DNA of 64,000 nt from Ctenosaura bakeri. Its lineage: Eukaryota; Chordata; Lepidosauria; Squamata; Iguanidae. Each line of letters begins with the position of its first letter. The first letter of the stretch is position 1. Under the pieces are notes generated by a model that was not told the DNA's origin, ran no database searches, and was given only the letters and a program-made list of their open reading frames with translations. Shown here piece after piece: positions 22,249 to 33,089 of the stretch. Where the stretch lies: the NCBI GenBank assembly GCA_948474755.1, contig CAOLHI010002538.1, forward strand, positions 1-64,000, read 5' to 3'. The position numbers were made by a program, and so were the translations under genes.

Positions 22249-22640
22249 ATGCTCCCAAGTGTTGAAACATGGTCAAGATCTAGAATTTGGGTCATTCTAG
22301 GGTTGATGGTGCATTGCTGAGATTGAAACAGCCTTCAGTTCTATGACTTTTGTAAATCAGCTGTAGAGCCTTTATAAGGCTAGCTTTTTACTGTGCACTT
22401 AGCTGCTTACTCTTTCACGCTGCATTTTGTTTGACCCTTTTTCAATGTGATCCATTTTTACTGGCTGGTATATTTGCTACTTTGTATTAATTCACTTGCC
22501 TTATTGCTCTTGTTCATTCTAATACTTTGATTGTATTTGTTTTGAATATTGCTCTGATATATTAATATTGTTTGTTATCTTTTAATAGAATAAAGATTAT
22601 TTTCACTATTTGTTTTTCTCTTCTGAATCCTCTTTCTCAG
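22249..22640. other. Unassigned AT-rich spacer
   Basis: No gene, conserved frame or known repeat is recognised. An AATAAA-like run lies near 22590. Confidence 0.3.
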
Positions 22641-23290
22641 CACCAAGGTCACCATTCAAGTATTGGTTCATTGGGTCTAACATAGCTGGAATTGCCAAAA
22701 GAACTCAAGTGTATTAGCCCAGGTGGAAAGAATATTTGAACATTTTAACAAGTGGTTGGAAGACATGTTTTAGTAAATCAAGAAAGCCTGAAGAGGAGAA
22801 TCCTGGACTGACAATACCCTTTTCAATTTGAGATGTGTTCAAGTTAGGGTGACCCTAAAATGAGCCTATCATGGGGTTTTCCGAGGGCTGAGAGTGTGTC
22901 ATGTGCCCAAAGTCACCCAGTGGGCTTCCAAGGCTTACTCAGGAATCAAACCCTGGTCTCTAGGATCATCGTTCAGTGCTCAAACTACTACACCATGCTG
23001 GTTCTCAATACATTAGGAGGGAGGGAAATACTGCTTGACTTCATTGGAGTTTTTTTTTTCTGCCTCTAATATCTACAGCAATCGTGTTCAGTAACGAAAG
23101 TGTGTGTTGTGTCAGTAAAAGAACGTGTGCCTTTCACATACATGCACAGTCCATATCTTCATGTCATTGTTTATAGCAATGATTCAGTGCTTGACTTCAT
23201 TGGGGTTACTTTTTTTTCTTTCGTGCCTCTAATGGTTACAGCAATGACATCCAGTTATGAAAGTGTGTCCTGTGTGTGTAAAAGGATGTT
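22640..23290 (+). repeat. Duplicated segment also present at 56440-56810
   Basis: About 150 bp after CACCAAGGTCACCATTCAAG match 56455 onward. A tandem copy of a roughly 170-bp block lies at 23030-23280 (TGCTTGACTTCATTGG twice). Each block contains a pyrimidine tract, an AG step and a short Cys-containing frame (see findings). Confidence 0.6.
22850..22995 (+). repeat. SINE fragment (MIR/CORE-like)
   Basis: The order GACCCTAAAATGAGCCTATC, ATGGGGTTTTC, then GTCACCCAGTGGGCTTC follows a SINE pattern also seen at 48199-48390 and 56352-56462. A related antisense end lies at 23290-23330. I can name the class but not the family. Confidence 0.55.
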
Positions 23291-23352
23291 TTGTCTTCGT
23301 AAGTCAGAAACAACTTGAAGGCACACAACAACAACAACAACAACAACAAACA
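23290..23352 (-). repeat. SINE 5' end with (CAA)n simple repeat
   Basis: GAAACAACTTGAAGGCACACAACAACAA is the reverse complement of the GTTGTTG...TGTGTGCCTTCAAGTC start of the SINE at 56352. The CAA run extends to about 23352. Confidence 0.6.
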
Positions 23353-23394
23353 AACAAACAGACAGTTGATTCTTTGGCTGTACTCTAGTTTGAA

Positions 23395-24015
23395 CTAGAC
23401 GACTCACTGGACACAGCGGCAGCAGGACTAGGTAGAACTCAGGAGCGATCCGAGGAACAAGGTGAACTCAGTTGTTGGGAACTGAGGGGACGACTTCGCT
23501 GGACAGAGCGGCAGCAAGGCTAGATGGAAGTCCAGGGTGATCCAAAGCAGTCTGAGGGGCACTCAGAATCGGGGGGGGTTTATAGGGTGGATTGTGCCTA
23601 CAGGCCATGCCATGCTCGGTGAGAACAAAGGAAATTTGGAGCGGGACAAAAGCGTTGGAAAAGGTCAGGTTTTACATGATTAGCTTAGTGCTAGATGACA
23701 ATAGTATAGCCAGTATGCAAATGACTCAACATAAAGAAAATGCCGGCTCTCGGCCGAGCGTCTTTGTGTAGGGTCGCGCTTAAGCATTTGCCCTTAAGCA
23801 AGGTGTGTCTGCAAGAAAATGGTCCCTGAAGCAACGGAGAGGCATTAATCTGCCTGCCTAAGTGGGAATTGGAATGTCCAACCATTAATGGCCGCGCCTG
23901 ATTACTTGCTTGTCCGGTGGAGCAGGGGGGCAGAGAAGGTCAATTAAAGGCCAAATAAGTCTGATATCAAGAGATACCTAGTGCTATCACCAGGCAGGTC
24001 AGAACCATAATAACA
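23395..24015 (-). repeat. Partial LTR, - strand
   Basis: The right end (...ATAATAACA at 24015) is the family LTR start in reverse. The body includes the TATA region (TTTATAGGGTGG near 23580). The U5 side is missing, and a local duplication of the GGACAGAGCGGCAGCAAGG region is visible at 23410-23530. Confidence 0.75.
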
Positions 24016-24357
24016 AAGGCTGATTTGGCCCTTGTGTATCCCATTTGTAATAAAGCATTCTGCAGAAGACCACATAAGAGTAGTTTTTTGTTTATCATCT
24101 GTTTCCAAGAAGAATGAAAAGTATCTACAATTGTCATTGGGGCCAACCCACAAGTAATAAACAAGAGTTTCAGCTAATAATTGCACATAAGAATCCAGGC
24201 CCAAGCCTCAATACAAATTAGACCTGCCTCAAGTCGTATGGCTGCATTAGAAACACAGCACGGGACTGCGAAGATCTTTCTCACAAATTTAGTCTGAATT
24301 ATTTCAAACACTATGGTAGTTGTTATAAAGATACAGTTGGTCACCATATAATAAGAC
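24016..24357 (-). pseudogene. Possible viral envelope remnant, - strand
   Basis: On the - strand two overlapping frames give a Cys-containing sequence (VRKIFAVPCCVSNAAIRLEA in one frame, AECFITNGIHKGQIS in the other). It is loosely similar in Cys placement to the remnant at 49830-49395. Both directly adjoin a - strand LTR. Envelope identity is a guess from context; a shift and stops are present. Confidence 0.3.
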
Positions 24358-24360
24358 AGA

Positions 24361-24891
24361 GGCCCTTTCCGCATGAGGCAGTTAAAACTGGCCAAGGCAT
24401 CCTGGAACGGAGGTTGTCCGCACCTTGGATCGGACTAGGTGCGGATTATTTAACTTAGTTCCGCACCTTAGTCCAATCCAACCTGCCCTGAAGTGGTCCT
24501 CCAGCGTGCTAACTAAAGACCAGAAAAAACAGGTCTTTACATTTTTTGGAACGCACCATTGCGTTCCTACTTACCTGTGCAGATGCGCAGGCTCACACCA
24601 ATGTGAGTCTGCAATCAGCGGAGGGCAGGCTGTGGGTGTGGCCAGTGTCAGCGGTTGGTCCACTCCCACAAAGACACCGGAAGCCGCCATTTTGAGCCAG
24701 AAGCCGCAGGAAGCCACCATTTTGAGCCGGAGCAGTGCAAAACTACAGACCTCGCACAGCTTCAGTTCGCCCTGCACTAAATGGAGGAGCCCTGCAGAAG
24801 GGCTCAAGGGACAGTGTGCGTTATTTTGGACCCAAGAAGAGCTGGTATGTAACAGTACGGAGCGATTCACTCGCTTCATGCAGAAGGGGCC
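24361..24891. mobile_element. Harbinger-like MITE, 3-bp target duplication AGA
   Basis: The terminal inverted repeats are GGCCCTTTCCGCATG and, at the right, TGCAGAAGGGGCC. AGA flanks both ends (24358-24360, 24892-24894). The interior (CCGCCATTTTGAGCC, GGAGCAGTGC) is related to the element at 61824-62290. There is no transposase, so it would be mobilised in trans. The superfamily is inferred from the 3-bp duplication. Confidence 0.75.
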
Positions 24892-24894
24892 AGA

Positions 24895-26630
24895 GATGAT
24901 TTTGGCTACAAACACTTGAACTGCAGCAAGAAGGAATGCCCTTTTTGTCATGGAACACCAGACTCCAAATGCAAATCCCAAGGCTTACGGTGCCAGGAAG
25001 AAGCTGCTCACTGTCCTGGCACTGAAGGTTAGATTCTCTACGGACCTGGGCAACTATGACTTTAATACGAACAAGTTTAAGACTCTCCTTTATGGAGGTC
25101 TGAACTCACAAACCAAAATGGTGATGGGCCTCATTGATCTGGACATCTCACTGTGGGGCAGAACAGATCCAGAGGGTCTTAGATCTCCTCAGGGAGTCAG
25201 GTGCCCTAAAACCTATTAAGGTCACTAGGCAGGGAGCAAACTCCAAGTCATGGGAACCAGTCCAAACAGTGACCTATAGTAACCATAAGCCACACATACA
25301 ATACAATAAGACAGGTGGTCCTGGTAATCTGGCCCCTCATGGAAACTGGAGGGGGGGAGGGAGGGAGGGAGGGAGGGAGGGAGGGAGGGAGGGAGGGAGG
25401 GAGGGAGGGAGGGAGGGAGGGAGGGAGGGAGGGAGAGAGAGAGAGAGGTATGCTCTGGCAGCAGTGCTCGGAACTGGAGAGACCAACGTGGTGGCTCCTT
25501 TGCCTGCAGGGGCTGTTGCCATGGCAGCAGCTCTTCCACTTCTCCAGGACAATCATGGAATTTGGGAAATCAGGGAGAGGCCAGTAGTTCTCACCAGCAA
25601 CAGGGAGGGCACAATCCTCCACCATCGGGACAGAGGGAGGAGAAGAGGCATGTATGGGAGCTGCTAAAAAGATCAGGGGCCAACATGTCTCAGCTCCACC
25701 TGAAACTAACTGTTGAGTTGATCAAAGCTCTCACAAGACTGCTGGATGGACCTGCTGCTGACTCACAGCCTGTGAACACTGTTCAGCTGCCTGGCACACA
25801 TATGGACTCCACATATTAGGGACGCCCAAGATCCAAGGTGCTTCCCCATAGAGTTACAGCTCACAGGAAGCCTGACAGTCAAGAAAGACAGATGGTCAAA
25901 CCAAGCATCCAGACCTCATGACAGAATCCCGCACTGAGGTCCCGGTGGACACCAGAGCAACCCAATTGTCCCTCACCCCAACCTAGCCCCAAGTGCAAGG
26001 CCAACCACTTCTGAGCCCATGGTATCTCCTAGGCATGGAAAAGGCTTGCACCAGGATAAGATCCAAGAAGAAACCCCCAATAACATAGACAAGGAAGAGA
26101 GCAGCACTAGTACATGCAAAAGCCAGATGCCTTCATGAGGAAAAACAACAAGTGGAAGCTGCTCCAAGTTTCCAGCACTCACTCTCCTTCCCACTTAGAG
26201 ACTCCTCCTAGACACTCTCATCTGCTCCCAAGACTTCCTCAAATCCTTGGAAGAGAGAGTCTATGCCTTCCATGCCCTCCTCAAAAGGAATGTCCCATGG
26301 TGCTGGGGATCTGAACAACAGAATCTGGCAAGGGCAGCTGCACTGGCACACCCTGATATGACCATACACACTCCCCGCAAATGCACCACATTAGGGGAGA
26401 CTTCAACAGCCACACCTGTAGGAGCCAAATGGCACAGTGAGGTGGATTTGACTGCTGCCTTCCCTCTGCAGAGTTGTAGGGGGGCCAAATCCATGGCCAA
26501 CAATGCATTTTTATCTTGGTGCTCCTAAGAAGAGCCAAGGTAGCTCACGGATTCATCTCAGTGACCATCCTGCCAAAGAAAAAGACACCACTTCAGGAGG
26601 CATCTGGGATAGACATCAGCTTCCCTTCTG
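24895..26630 (+). mobile_element. gag: ERV gag and pol-like remnant
   Basis: The gag frame at 24950-25219 contains VRFSTDLGNYDFNTNKFK and LLYGGLN, matching provirus 1. The nucleocapsid region is broken by a (GGGA)n run at 25351-25436. The C-terminal helix (TVELIKALTRLLDG) and SQPVN follow at 25700-25780, then a degraded linker. A segment at 26247-26528 (EERVYAFHALLKRN) matches the pol-like segment of proviruses 1 and 2. It has no LTRs and many frame breaks, and it meets the opposite-strand pol remnant at about 26630. Confidence 0.75.
25351..25444 (+). repeat. (GGGA)n microsatellite
   Basis: About 20 GGGA units are followed by (GA)n to about 25447. Long frames of Gly-Arg-Glu-Gly or Ser-Leu-Pro-Pro repeats across it on both strands are artefacts of the simple repeat. 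Confidence 0.95.
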
Positions 26631-26639
26631 ATTTGGCAG

Positions 26640-28155
26640 CAAAGGTCACAAGCCATAAGTGGGCAATCCCACTCTTATAGAGGATTTCAGAGATCCACAG
26701 ATAAGCACATCCAAAGGAATGCAAGGGAAAGCTCCCAGACTGGGAAACCCCTTTTCTTGTGGAGCAACCAAGGAGCGAGGCAACAATTAGGCTATGTTTC
26801 AGCTTAGCAAAGGCATTCTGCTGAGCCAGTCCCCATTCCCAAACTGTGTCCTTCTTGAGGAGCACATACAGGGGATGAACCTTCTCCACAGAGGACTTGA
26901 AGTCCCTGGAAAAATTGAGTATTCCTAGTAATGCCCTCAGTGCAAGTACTTCTGTGGACATGGGAAGCTTGGAGATCACCTCCATGCACTGTGTGTCTGG
27001 TATTTGTCTGACCTCAGTGAGAGTCCCAGGTACTTTACCTCAATCGTGACCGACTGGGCTTTCTCCTGGTTTATTTTGAACCCAGTATCCCAGATCAGAC
27101 TTAGGATTTCCCTGGTTATCTCTCTGCTCTCCTCCTCTGTCAGCGCACATACTAAAATGTCATCCAGGTAGGACAGGAAGTGTGGCCGTGAAGACAGTCT
27201 CAATTTCTTCCACATTTTGAAGAAGTGGGCATGGCAAATGCTGGGGCTTCGATGGAAACCTTGAGGGGTACACTTAAAGATGTACTGCTGGCCACAGAAC
27301 TTGATTGTGAATTTATACCAGAAGGCCTCATGTAGCATAATCAAATGGAAGGCCTTAGCCAGGTCCACTACACTATAATATTCCACACACGTGGCAATGA
27401 CTGACAACATTTTGCTATACTTGGCTACAGTGCGGCCACTGGAGGGGGGAGATGTGGAATTGAGCATACTGAAGTCAACTGTCATATGCCACGTTTTCCC
27501 ATCCATCTTAAGGACAGGCCATAGGGGTGCACTGCAGATGGACTGCATGGGGATGATGACATCCCATTTCAGCAAACCCTCTATAGTATTGCCAATTCCT
27601 TTCTCAACTTTGCATAGTTGTAGCGGAGGAGGATCTTTTCCTTCAATGAGGGCATAAGTGTCTTTTACCGGACTACATTCTGCTTCGTCCTTAATCCAGA
27701 CTTCCGGGAATTCCAATGTCCATGAGTCTTTCTCATTTGGCCACAATGGACAAGGTGCCTTAAGTGCCAGGCACCTATATACTGCAGAAATTAAAGGAGG
27801 CCAAAACTAAGTTACCACAACAGGCCATTTGCCATGTCTACAGTCAAATGGTGTCCAATTAGGAAGGGAACTCCCAAAATGCCACCATCTTCCTTCTGTT
27901 CTCACACACCCTTCTCTTAGTGTGGAATTTCACTACCATAATAGGGACCTCTTCCCTGACCTTGGCCTGGTGAGAACCTCTTCTGTATCCTGATAGAGCA
28001 ATGGTTTTGGAGGTGGGCTTAACACACAGCTAAATTTGAGGGCAGGATGTTCTGGGCCGTTCCAGTGTCAACCAGGAGTGTGGTGGCTATTTCTGCACGT
28101 ATTGTCCTGACGCCCACCTTAACCATCAGCTGCCCTCATGTGACAGCCTCCAGGC
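26640..28155 (-). pseudogene. pol: Protease and reverse transcriptase remnant, - strand, with long open RT frame
   Basis: From high to low coordinates: an aspartic protease segment with LLVDTGTAQNILP (around 28065), a GVPFLIGH-like end (around 27870), then an uninterrupted 256-codon frame 27746-26976. That frame has YSVVDLAKAFHLI, the FKCTPQGFHRSP block and the catalytic LSYLDDILVCAL. A shift near 26985 leads to thumb sequence (VLLKKDTVWEWGLAQQNAF, 26875-26815). RNase H and integrase are missing. The open RT is striking in a degraded element, but upstream frames have stops, so no functional polyprotein is implied. It continues upstream beyond the inserted LTR at 29014-29314. Confidence 0.85.
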
Positions 28156-29013
28156 TATTATTCCAGTTATGTTATGTCATTTTGATATCACATAATTCAG
28201 CCTTTACTTGACCTTTTGCTGCCACCCCACTCCATGTGTTTGCAAGGGTACTCTGGACGAGCACGTACTAGGTGCAGCCGTTAATGGTTTTACATTCCAG
28301 ACCCCACTGAGGCAGGCAACTCAAGCCTCTTCGTAGCTTCAGGGAACACCTCATTGCAAACAGGCATTGCTCAGTGCGACCCTTATACAAAAGACACACG
28401 GCTCAGCCGAGCAACTCCTTTCAGACGAGCTATTTACATACTGGCCATACTATTGTCATCAAGCATTAAGCTCATCATGCAAACTTGACCTTTTCCAACT
28501 CCCTTTGTCCAGCTCCAAAATCCCTTTGTTCTCATCGAGCATGGCACAGCCTGTAGGCACAATCCACCCTATAAAAAGTCCCTATTTTTGAGACTTCCTC
28601 GGATCACCCGGGACTTCCATCTAGCCTTGCTGCCAGTTTGTCTAAGGAGCTCCCCTCAGCCAGCCACGCTGAGCTTCTTCTCCTGCTATCTCCGCTTCTC
28701 TCCAGGACTACGTGAAATGGTGTGGTATTACTCGTTCCCCAGAATCTCTCCATTTCTATTTCTTAGCTAGCTGCGTGTATGTTGTGTCTTATTTGCTGTT
28801 TATCTTTCAATAAAAACTGTTATATTTGTTACTTTTAAACCTGCCTGCCTGCTCTCTGACCTGAAGCCATAGACATAGAGTAAAAGATCCTAGTTGAAGT
28901 TACCCTGCCTCTCGCTTAGCTTAAGAGAGAGCTCGAGTTTAATTTCCCCCAACTTATGTTTTATTTGGTAATTTGGGTGCCCCCTCCCAGGACCCCCAAC
29001 ATACAGGGTAACA
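28156..29013 (+). repeat. Solo LTR, target duplication AGGC
   Basis: The 858-bp LTR begins TATTATTCCAG (family consensus TGTTACTCCAG, first G changed) and ends ACAGGGTAACA. AGGC flanks both sides (28152-28155, 29014-29017), and the uninterrupted copy at about 15985 has the site once. TATA (CCCTATAAAAAGTCC, about 28570) and AATAAA (about 28810) are present. Confidence 0.9.
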
Positions 29014-29314
29014 AGGCAACCCACGACATTTTGGGGAAGCTCTGTTGACTGTGTAAACCTCTAGCATGTGGAGTTGTGTTGGTGCTAGATAGGGGAATGG
29101 TGTCCACAGGCTCTGCCACTATAGCAGGACTTCTCTGCAACTTCAATAGTGCATCGATCAACTCAAGAGTGGAATGCAGATGGAATTGGGACATGTCAGC
29201 TCCTGCTTTTTTCAGCAGCTCTCATTTATGCTTTCATTCTTCACCTGATTCCGGCTGTTGAAGATCTTGGCCTCCCAACTGTTGGCAAGAGCTGGAGGCT
29301 GGAGACAGGTTGAC
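29014..29314 (-). mobile_element. gag: ERV gag C-terminal remnant between solo LTR and Gypsy element
   Basis: The - strand frame 29194-28961 includes LELIDALLKLQRSPAIV, as in the remnant at 15.8 kb. It is the continuation of the pol remnant at 26640-28155. The remnant is broken again at 29315-29322 by the Gypsy insertion and resumes at 36080. Confidence 0.75.
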
Positions 29315-29322
29315 CTGGCTTT

Positions 29323-29631
29323 TGAGATAGCCTCCATAAATACATAAATGGAATATATAATCTGTAGCAGGTAGTATGCAGCTGCTGTAGGATGCTACTG
29401 AAAACTGTTAGGTAAACAACTCCTGCTGGTACTATGATTGGAATGTAGAGATAAGAATGCTTGGTTCTCATGGCTCCAGGAGGAGGAGGAGTTTTGAGGG
29501 GGAACTTTCCAGATATAAGAGTTTCACTTCTCTTTACTTTCCTGCAGCAAAGTCTTTACAGTATACAACATTATGAAAATAAAACAGTTAATTTGTTCTT
29601 ATTCTTCGTGTGTGAATTCCTGTCCCTGACA
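29323..29631 (+). repeat. 5' LTR of the Gypsy element
   Basis: The LTR starts TGAGATAGCC and ends GTCCCTGACA, 309 bp. AATAAAACAG at about 29578 is a polyadenylation signal. Its end recurs at 36063-36079 (TTCTTGTCCCTAACA) as the remaining scrap of the 3' LTR. No clear primer-binding site follows. Confidence 0.75.
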
Positions 29632-29699
29632 GAGTGCAGGAAACTGCTCTTCTTCAACAACTGAAAATACAAAATGTTTCAATCTTCCTCCTAAGACCC

Positions 29700-30830
29700 A
29701 GAGCAAAGAGATGCGGGCACCATTGGAGGAGCTGAGAAACCTGAAGTCACCAAAGAAAGTCCTGCGACCGCTCCTGAGGCCCAAGCCAAAGTTCTCCCTG
29801 TGAATCCAGGAGATTCACCCATCACTGGCCAGACTTGGGCTTGGGGTGATGGAATGGATACTATGAAACGAGAATGTCATTTTGCTACCAGGTGGGACAC
29901 TTCAATGGGCAAAGCCTCTCTGCTCGCACAGCTGATGGCTAAGGAAGAAGAACTGGAGGCGCTTCGCCTGCAAATGACCAGGTTGAGAGCTGAGATGGCT
30001 GACTGGATTAGCTTAAAACCCAGGTCGGGATGACTCTCACTCCCTGCAGTGTTCCCCAGAGCAACCCCAGCTGCACCAGGCAACTCCCAGGCAGCAGCAG
30101 CACAAGCTTCTCAGATACCAGCTCCCAATCTGCTCACAAATCCTTGCCTTCCAGTGCTGCCTCGAACTTTCAGAGAAATGAAAGCAACCTATAATGGAGA
30201 AGGATCAACCCTCAATTACTTCCTCAATGTACTCTCTAACTACATGGCAGAATATGGGAATAGTTTTGCAGATGATGTTGCTCGAGTTCACTACCTGGCT
30301 GAATTTTTACAAGGGGAAGCTGCTGAATGGGTGGCATCTCTTTTCGATGCCAGGGCTGAAGAAACAAGCAGACCTGCAATATTCATGAACAGCCTGAGAG
30401 AGAGATTCGAGGACCCTTTCCTATGATACAAAGCCAGATTTCAATTACGAAAACTGTGACAGGGAAAAAAGAACATGGCTGAATATGCACGAGAGTTCAG
30501 GAGACTTGCAGCTAAAGTCCCTGAATGGAATGATGAAATCCTTAATCAATTTTTTCATGACAGCCTGAACCCCTCAATTTTGGATAGGTGCCTTTCACAA
30601 GGGAACCTCACTAGTCTTGGGTGGATGAGACTTGCAGGAGAGGTGGAAAGCTTGCTCGAAAGTGTGCAACTCGCATGCCAGAGACAAGCACAAGAATTGG
30701 CTCGCAAGCCCTCAAGCAACAGAGAACCCACTGCCCCAGATGGGAAGAAGAGGAGATGATTAATGAGGGAGGGCGCTTCTTTCAACTGCAAGAAATGAGA
30801 CCATTTGGTTTCTGATTGCTCTGGGAAAAG
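29700..30830 (+). pseudogene. gag: Gypsy gag pseudogene
   Basis: One frame runs from about 29700 to 30759 with stops at 30031, 30424 and 30457. It starts with a coiled coil (LLAQLMAKEEELEALRLQM) and continues into a retrotransposon Gag domain (NYFLNVLSNYMAEYG, LAEFLQGEAAEWV, SLRERFEDPF). After a shift, NCKK...DHLVSDC at about 30795-30825 is a damaged zinc knuckle. The architecture resembles sushi-type Metaviridae Gag, the group from which domesticated RTL genes arose. The stops argue against domestication here. Confidence 0.8.
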
Positions 30831-31029
30831 TAAACCTGCTGACACAAAGAAAGCTTCCTCCACTAAATCTGCACCCCACAGAGCGGAGACACCAAAACAG
30901 CAAGCCAGATGATGAGGGGATGGAGCTTTCGCCTGTGCCTGCGAAGAAGACGACAGCACCACCACCACCCCAGATACAGACAGTGATGAAGGAGAGGACC
31001 CGCACTCCATCAATGTAAGTACCTTGAAC

Positions 31030-31175
31030 AATCAACATGTCTTTGTTACAGTGCAGTTGCAAGGGCGGGAAGGAGATTTCAAAACCTACAAGGCTCTAGT
31101 AGATTCTCGTTGCACTACCAACCTTTTACATCCCCTGGTGGCCAAAGAACTGCAAGTTGAACTAGAGCCCTTAAA
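31030..31175 (+). pseudogene. Gypsy aspartic protease, N-terminal half
   Basis: The frame gives ALVDSRCTTNLLHPLVAKEL, where the catalytic triad is normally DSG; the Gly is Arg here. It is interrupted by the L2 insertion. The C-terminal half resumes at 32840-33035 (KAINLTQMDD...HVVLRFDWIKCHNP), confirming that the two halves belonged together. Confidence 0.8.
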
Positions 31176-32786
31176 CTAGAGCAATTTTCCAGCTTGTTTA
31201 AAAGAAGCGATTATACGGCCGCTTCTAAAAAAGCCCTCCCTAGATCCCCTGGATATGAATAATTATAGACCAGTCTCCCATCTCCCATTTTTAAACAAGG
31301 CGATTGAGAGGGCTATTGGTCTTCAGCTCCAAGCTGTCTTGGATGAAACAGATTATCTAGACCCATTTCAAACTGGCTTCAGGGCAGGATATGGAGTTGA
31401 GACTGCCATGGTCGCCTTAGTGGATGACCTTCGCCTAGGTATCGACAGGGGAAGTGTGATTCTGCTGGTACTCTTGGACCTCTCAGCAGCTTTCGATACC
31501 ATAGACCATGGTATCCTTCTGGAATGCCTGAGAGGGCTGGGGATCGGGGGCACTGCGCTTAAGTGGTTCCGGTCTTACCTTTCAGGTAGATAGCAGATGG
31601 TGATGCTTGGGGACAGTTGCTCCTCAAAAAAGGAGCTTAAATCTGGTGTCCCTCATGGCGCTGTCCTGTCCCCAATGCTATTTCACATCTACATGAAACC
31701 TCTGGGAGAGATCATCAGGAGGCATGGAGCAAGGTGCTATCAGTATGCTGATGACACTCAGATATATCTCTCCATGCCTTGGATAACAGCATCAACTAAG
31801 GCTGGCATCTCACCTCTGAACGAATGTCTTGAAGCAGTAATGGACTGGATGAGGAAAAACAGACTGAAGCTGAATCCAGATAAGACGGAGGTACTCGCTG
31901 TTAAAGGCCCTAGCCCAGGTATGGAGGTCTGTCAACCAGTCCTAGACGGGGTCACACTTCCCCTGAAAGACTGTGTCCACAGCTTGGGGGTGCTCCTGGA
32001 CTCGCCACTTCAGATGACAGCTCAAATAGATGCAGCGGCCAGGAGTGCCTGCTATCAGCTTCGACTGATATGCTAGCTGCACCCCTTCCTGGAAGAACAC
32101 CTAAAAACAGTGGTGCATGCGCTGGTAACTTCACGGCTTGACTTCTGCAATGCGCTCTACATAGGACTACCCTTGTGCTTAGTCCGGAAGATTCAATTAG
32201 TTCAGAATATGGCAGCCAGGATGGTCACCGGAAGACCTAAAACTGACCATATAACACCAATTCTAAAGTCTCTCCATTGGCTGCCTATTAGTTTACGGGC
32301 ACAGTACAAGGTGTTGGTTATTACCTTTAAAGCCCTACATGGCTTGGGGCCAGCCTACCTGTGGGATCGCCTCCTCCCATACAATCTGCCCCGCACACTA
32401 AGGTCCTCTGAGAGGAATTTATTTCAGCCAGTCAGAACTAGGTTGGCTGCGGTTACCCAGAGGACCTTCTCTTCTATCGCTCCCAAGTTATGGAATGGTC
32501 TGCCGGAGGAGACCTGGCACATTACCAGTCTTGACTGCTTTAAAAGAGCAGTCAAGACTAATCTCTTCCAACACGCCTTCCAAGACTAGCATTTCCATCG
32601 CCTTCCATCAATTGTCTTTCTGTTCTTTTAATAGTTGATTGATTGTTGTGTGTTTTAGGGGGTTGGTTTTAGGTGGATTGGTGGGTGGGGAGGATTGGGT
32701 ACGTTTTTTAATGTTTTTAATGTATTAATGTATTTAATGTTGTTCGCCGCCTTGATCTATGTGGAGAGGCAGGATAGAAATTACCG

Positions 32787-32839
<53 letters not shown>
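31176..32839 (+). mobile_element. L2-type LINE, 5'-truncated, nested in the Gypsy element
   Basis: A single frame from 31177 to 32589 has only two stops (31591-31593, 32074-32076). It shows RT blocks NYRPVSHLPFLNKAIE, LDLSAAFDTIDH (catalytic Asp), YQYADDTQIYLS (catalytic YADD) and the C-terminal HITPILKSLHWLPISLRAQY block. It ends in TTCGCCGCCTTGATC and an (ATT)n tail, a typical L2-type end. The low number of lesions implies a fairly young insertion, younger than the Gypsy copy. Confidence 0.87.
32788..32839 (+). repeat. (ATT)n tail of the L2 LINE
   Basis: About 17 ATT units at the 3' end of the LINE; Gypsy protease sequence resumes at 32840. Confidence 0.95.
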
Positions 32840-33089
32840 GAAAGCTATTAATCTTACTCAGATGGATGATTTTTCCCATGCAGAGGGACAGCCTATAACA
32901 CGAACCAAATCCATATCTGTTAAGGTTGGTGAGATCCAGGGCAACCTACATTACCTGATACCCAAGCAGGTTGGATTCCATGTGGTGCTTCGTTTTGATT
33001 GGATCAAATGCCACAATCCCCAATTAAACGTAATGTAAAAGCCAGGAGGGGGAGGATTAGGACCCAGGAGAATCCTGCTCCAGCCTCAC

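Noticed and set aside
25225..25667. Long frames of Ser-Leu-Pro-Pro or Gly-Arg-Glu-Gly repeats on both strands
   Set aside because: They are translations of the (GGGA)n microsatellite and change with each frame; not genes.
30049..30759. A domesticated Gypsy gag (RTL-like) gene
   Set aside because: Three in-frame stops, a damaged zinc knuckle, and a clear LTR and pol context mark an ordinary dead element.
31952..32134. Antisense frames within the L2 LINE and Gypsy gag (for example 30555-31031 -)
   Set aside because: The + strand carries clear RT or gag motifs; the antisense frames have no support.
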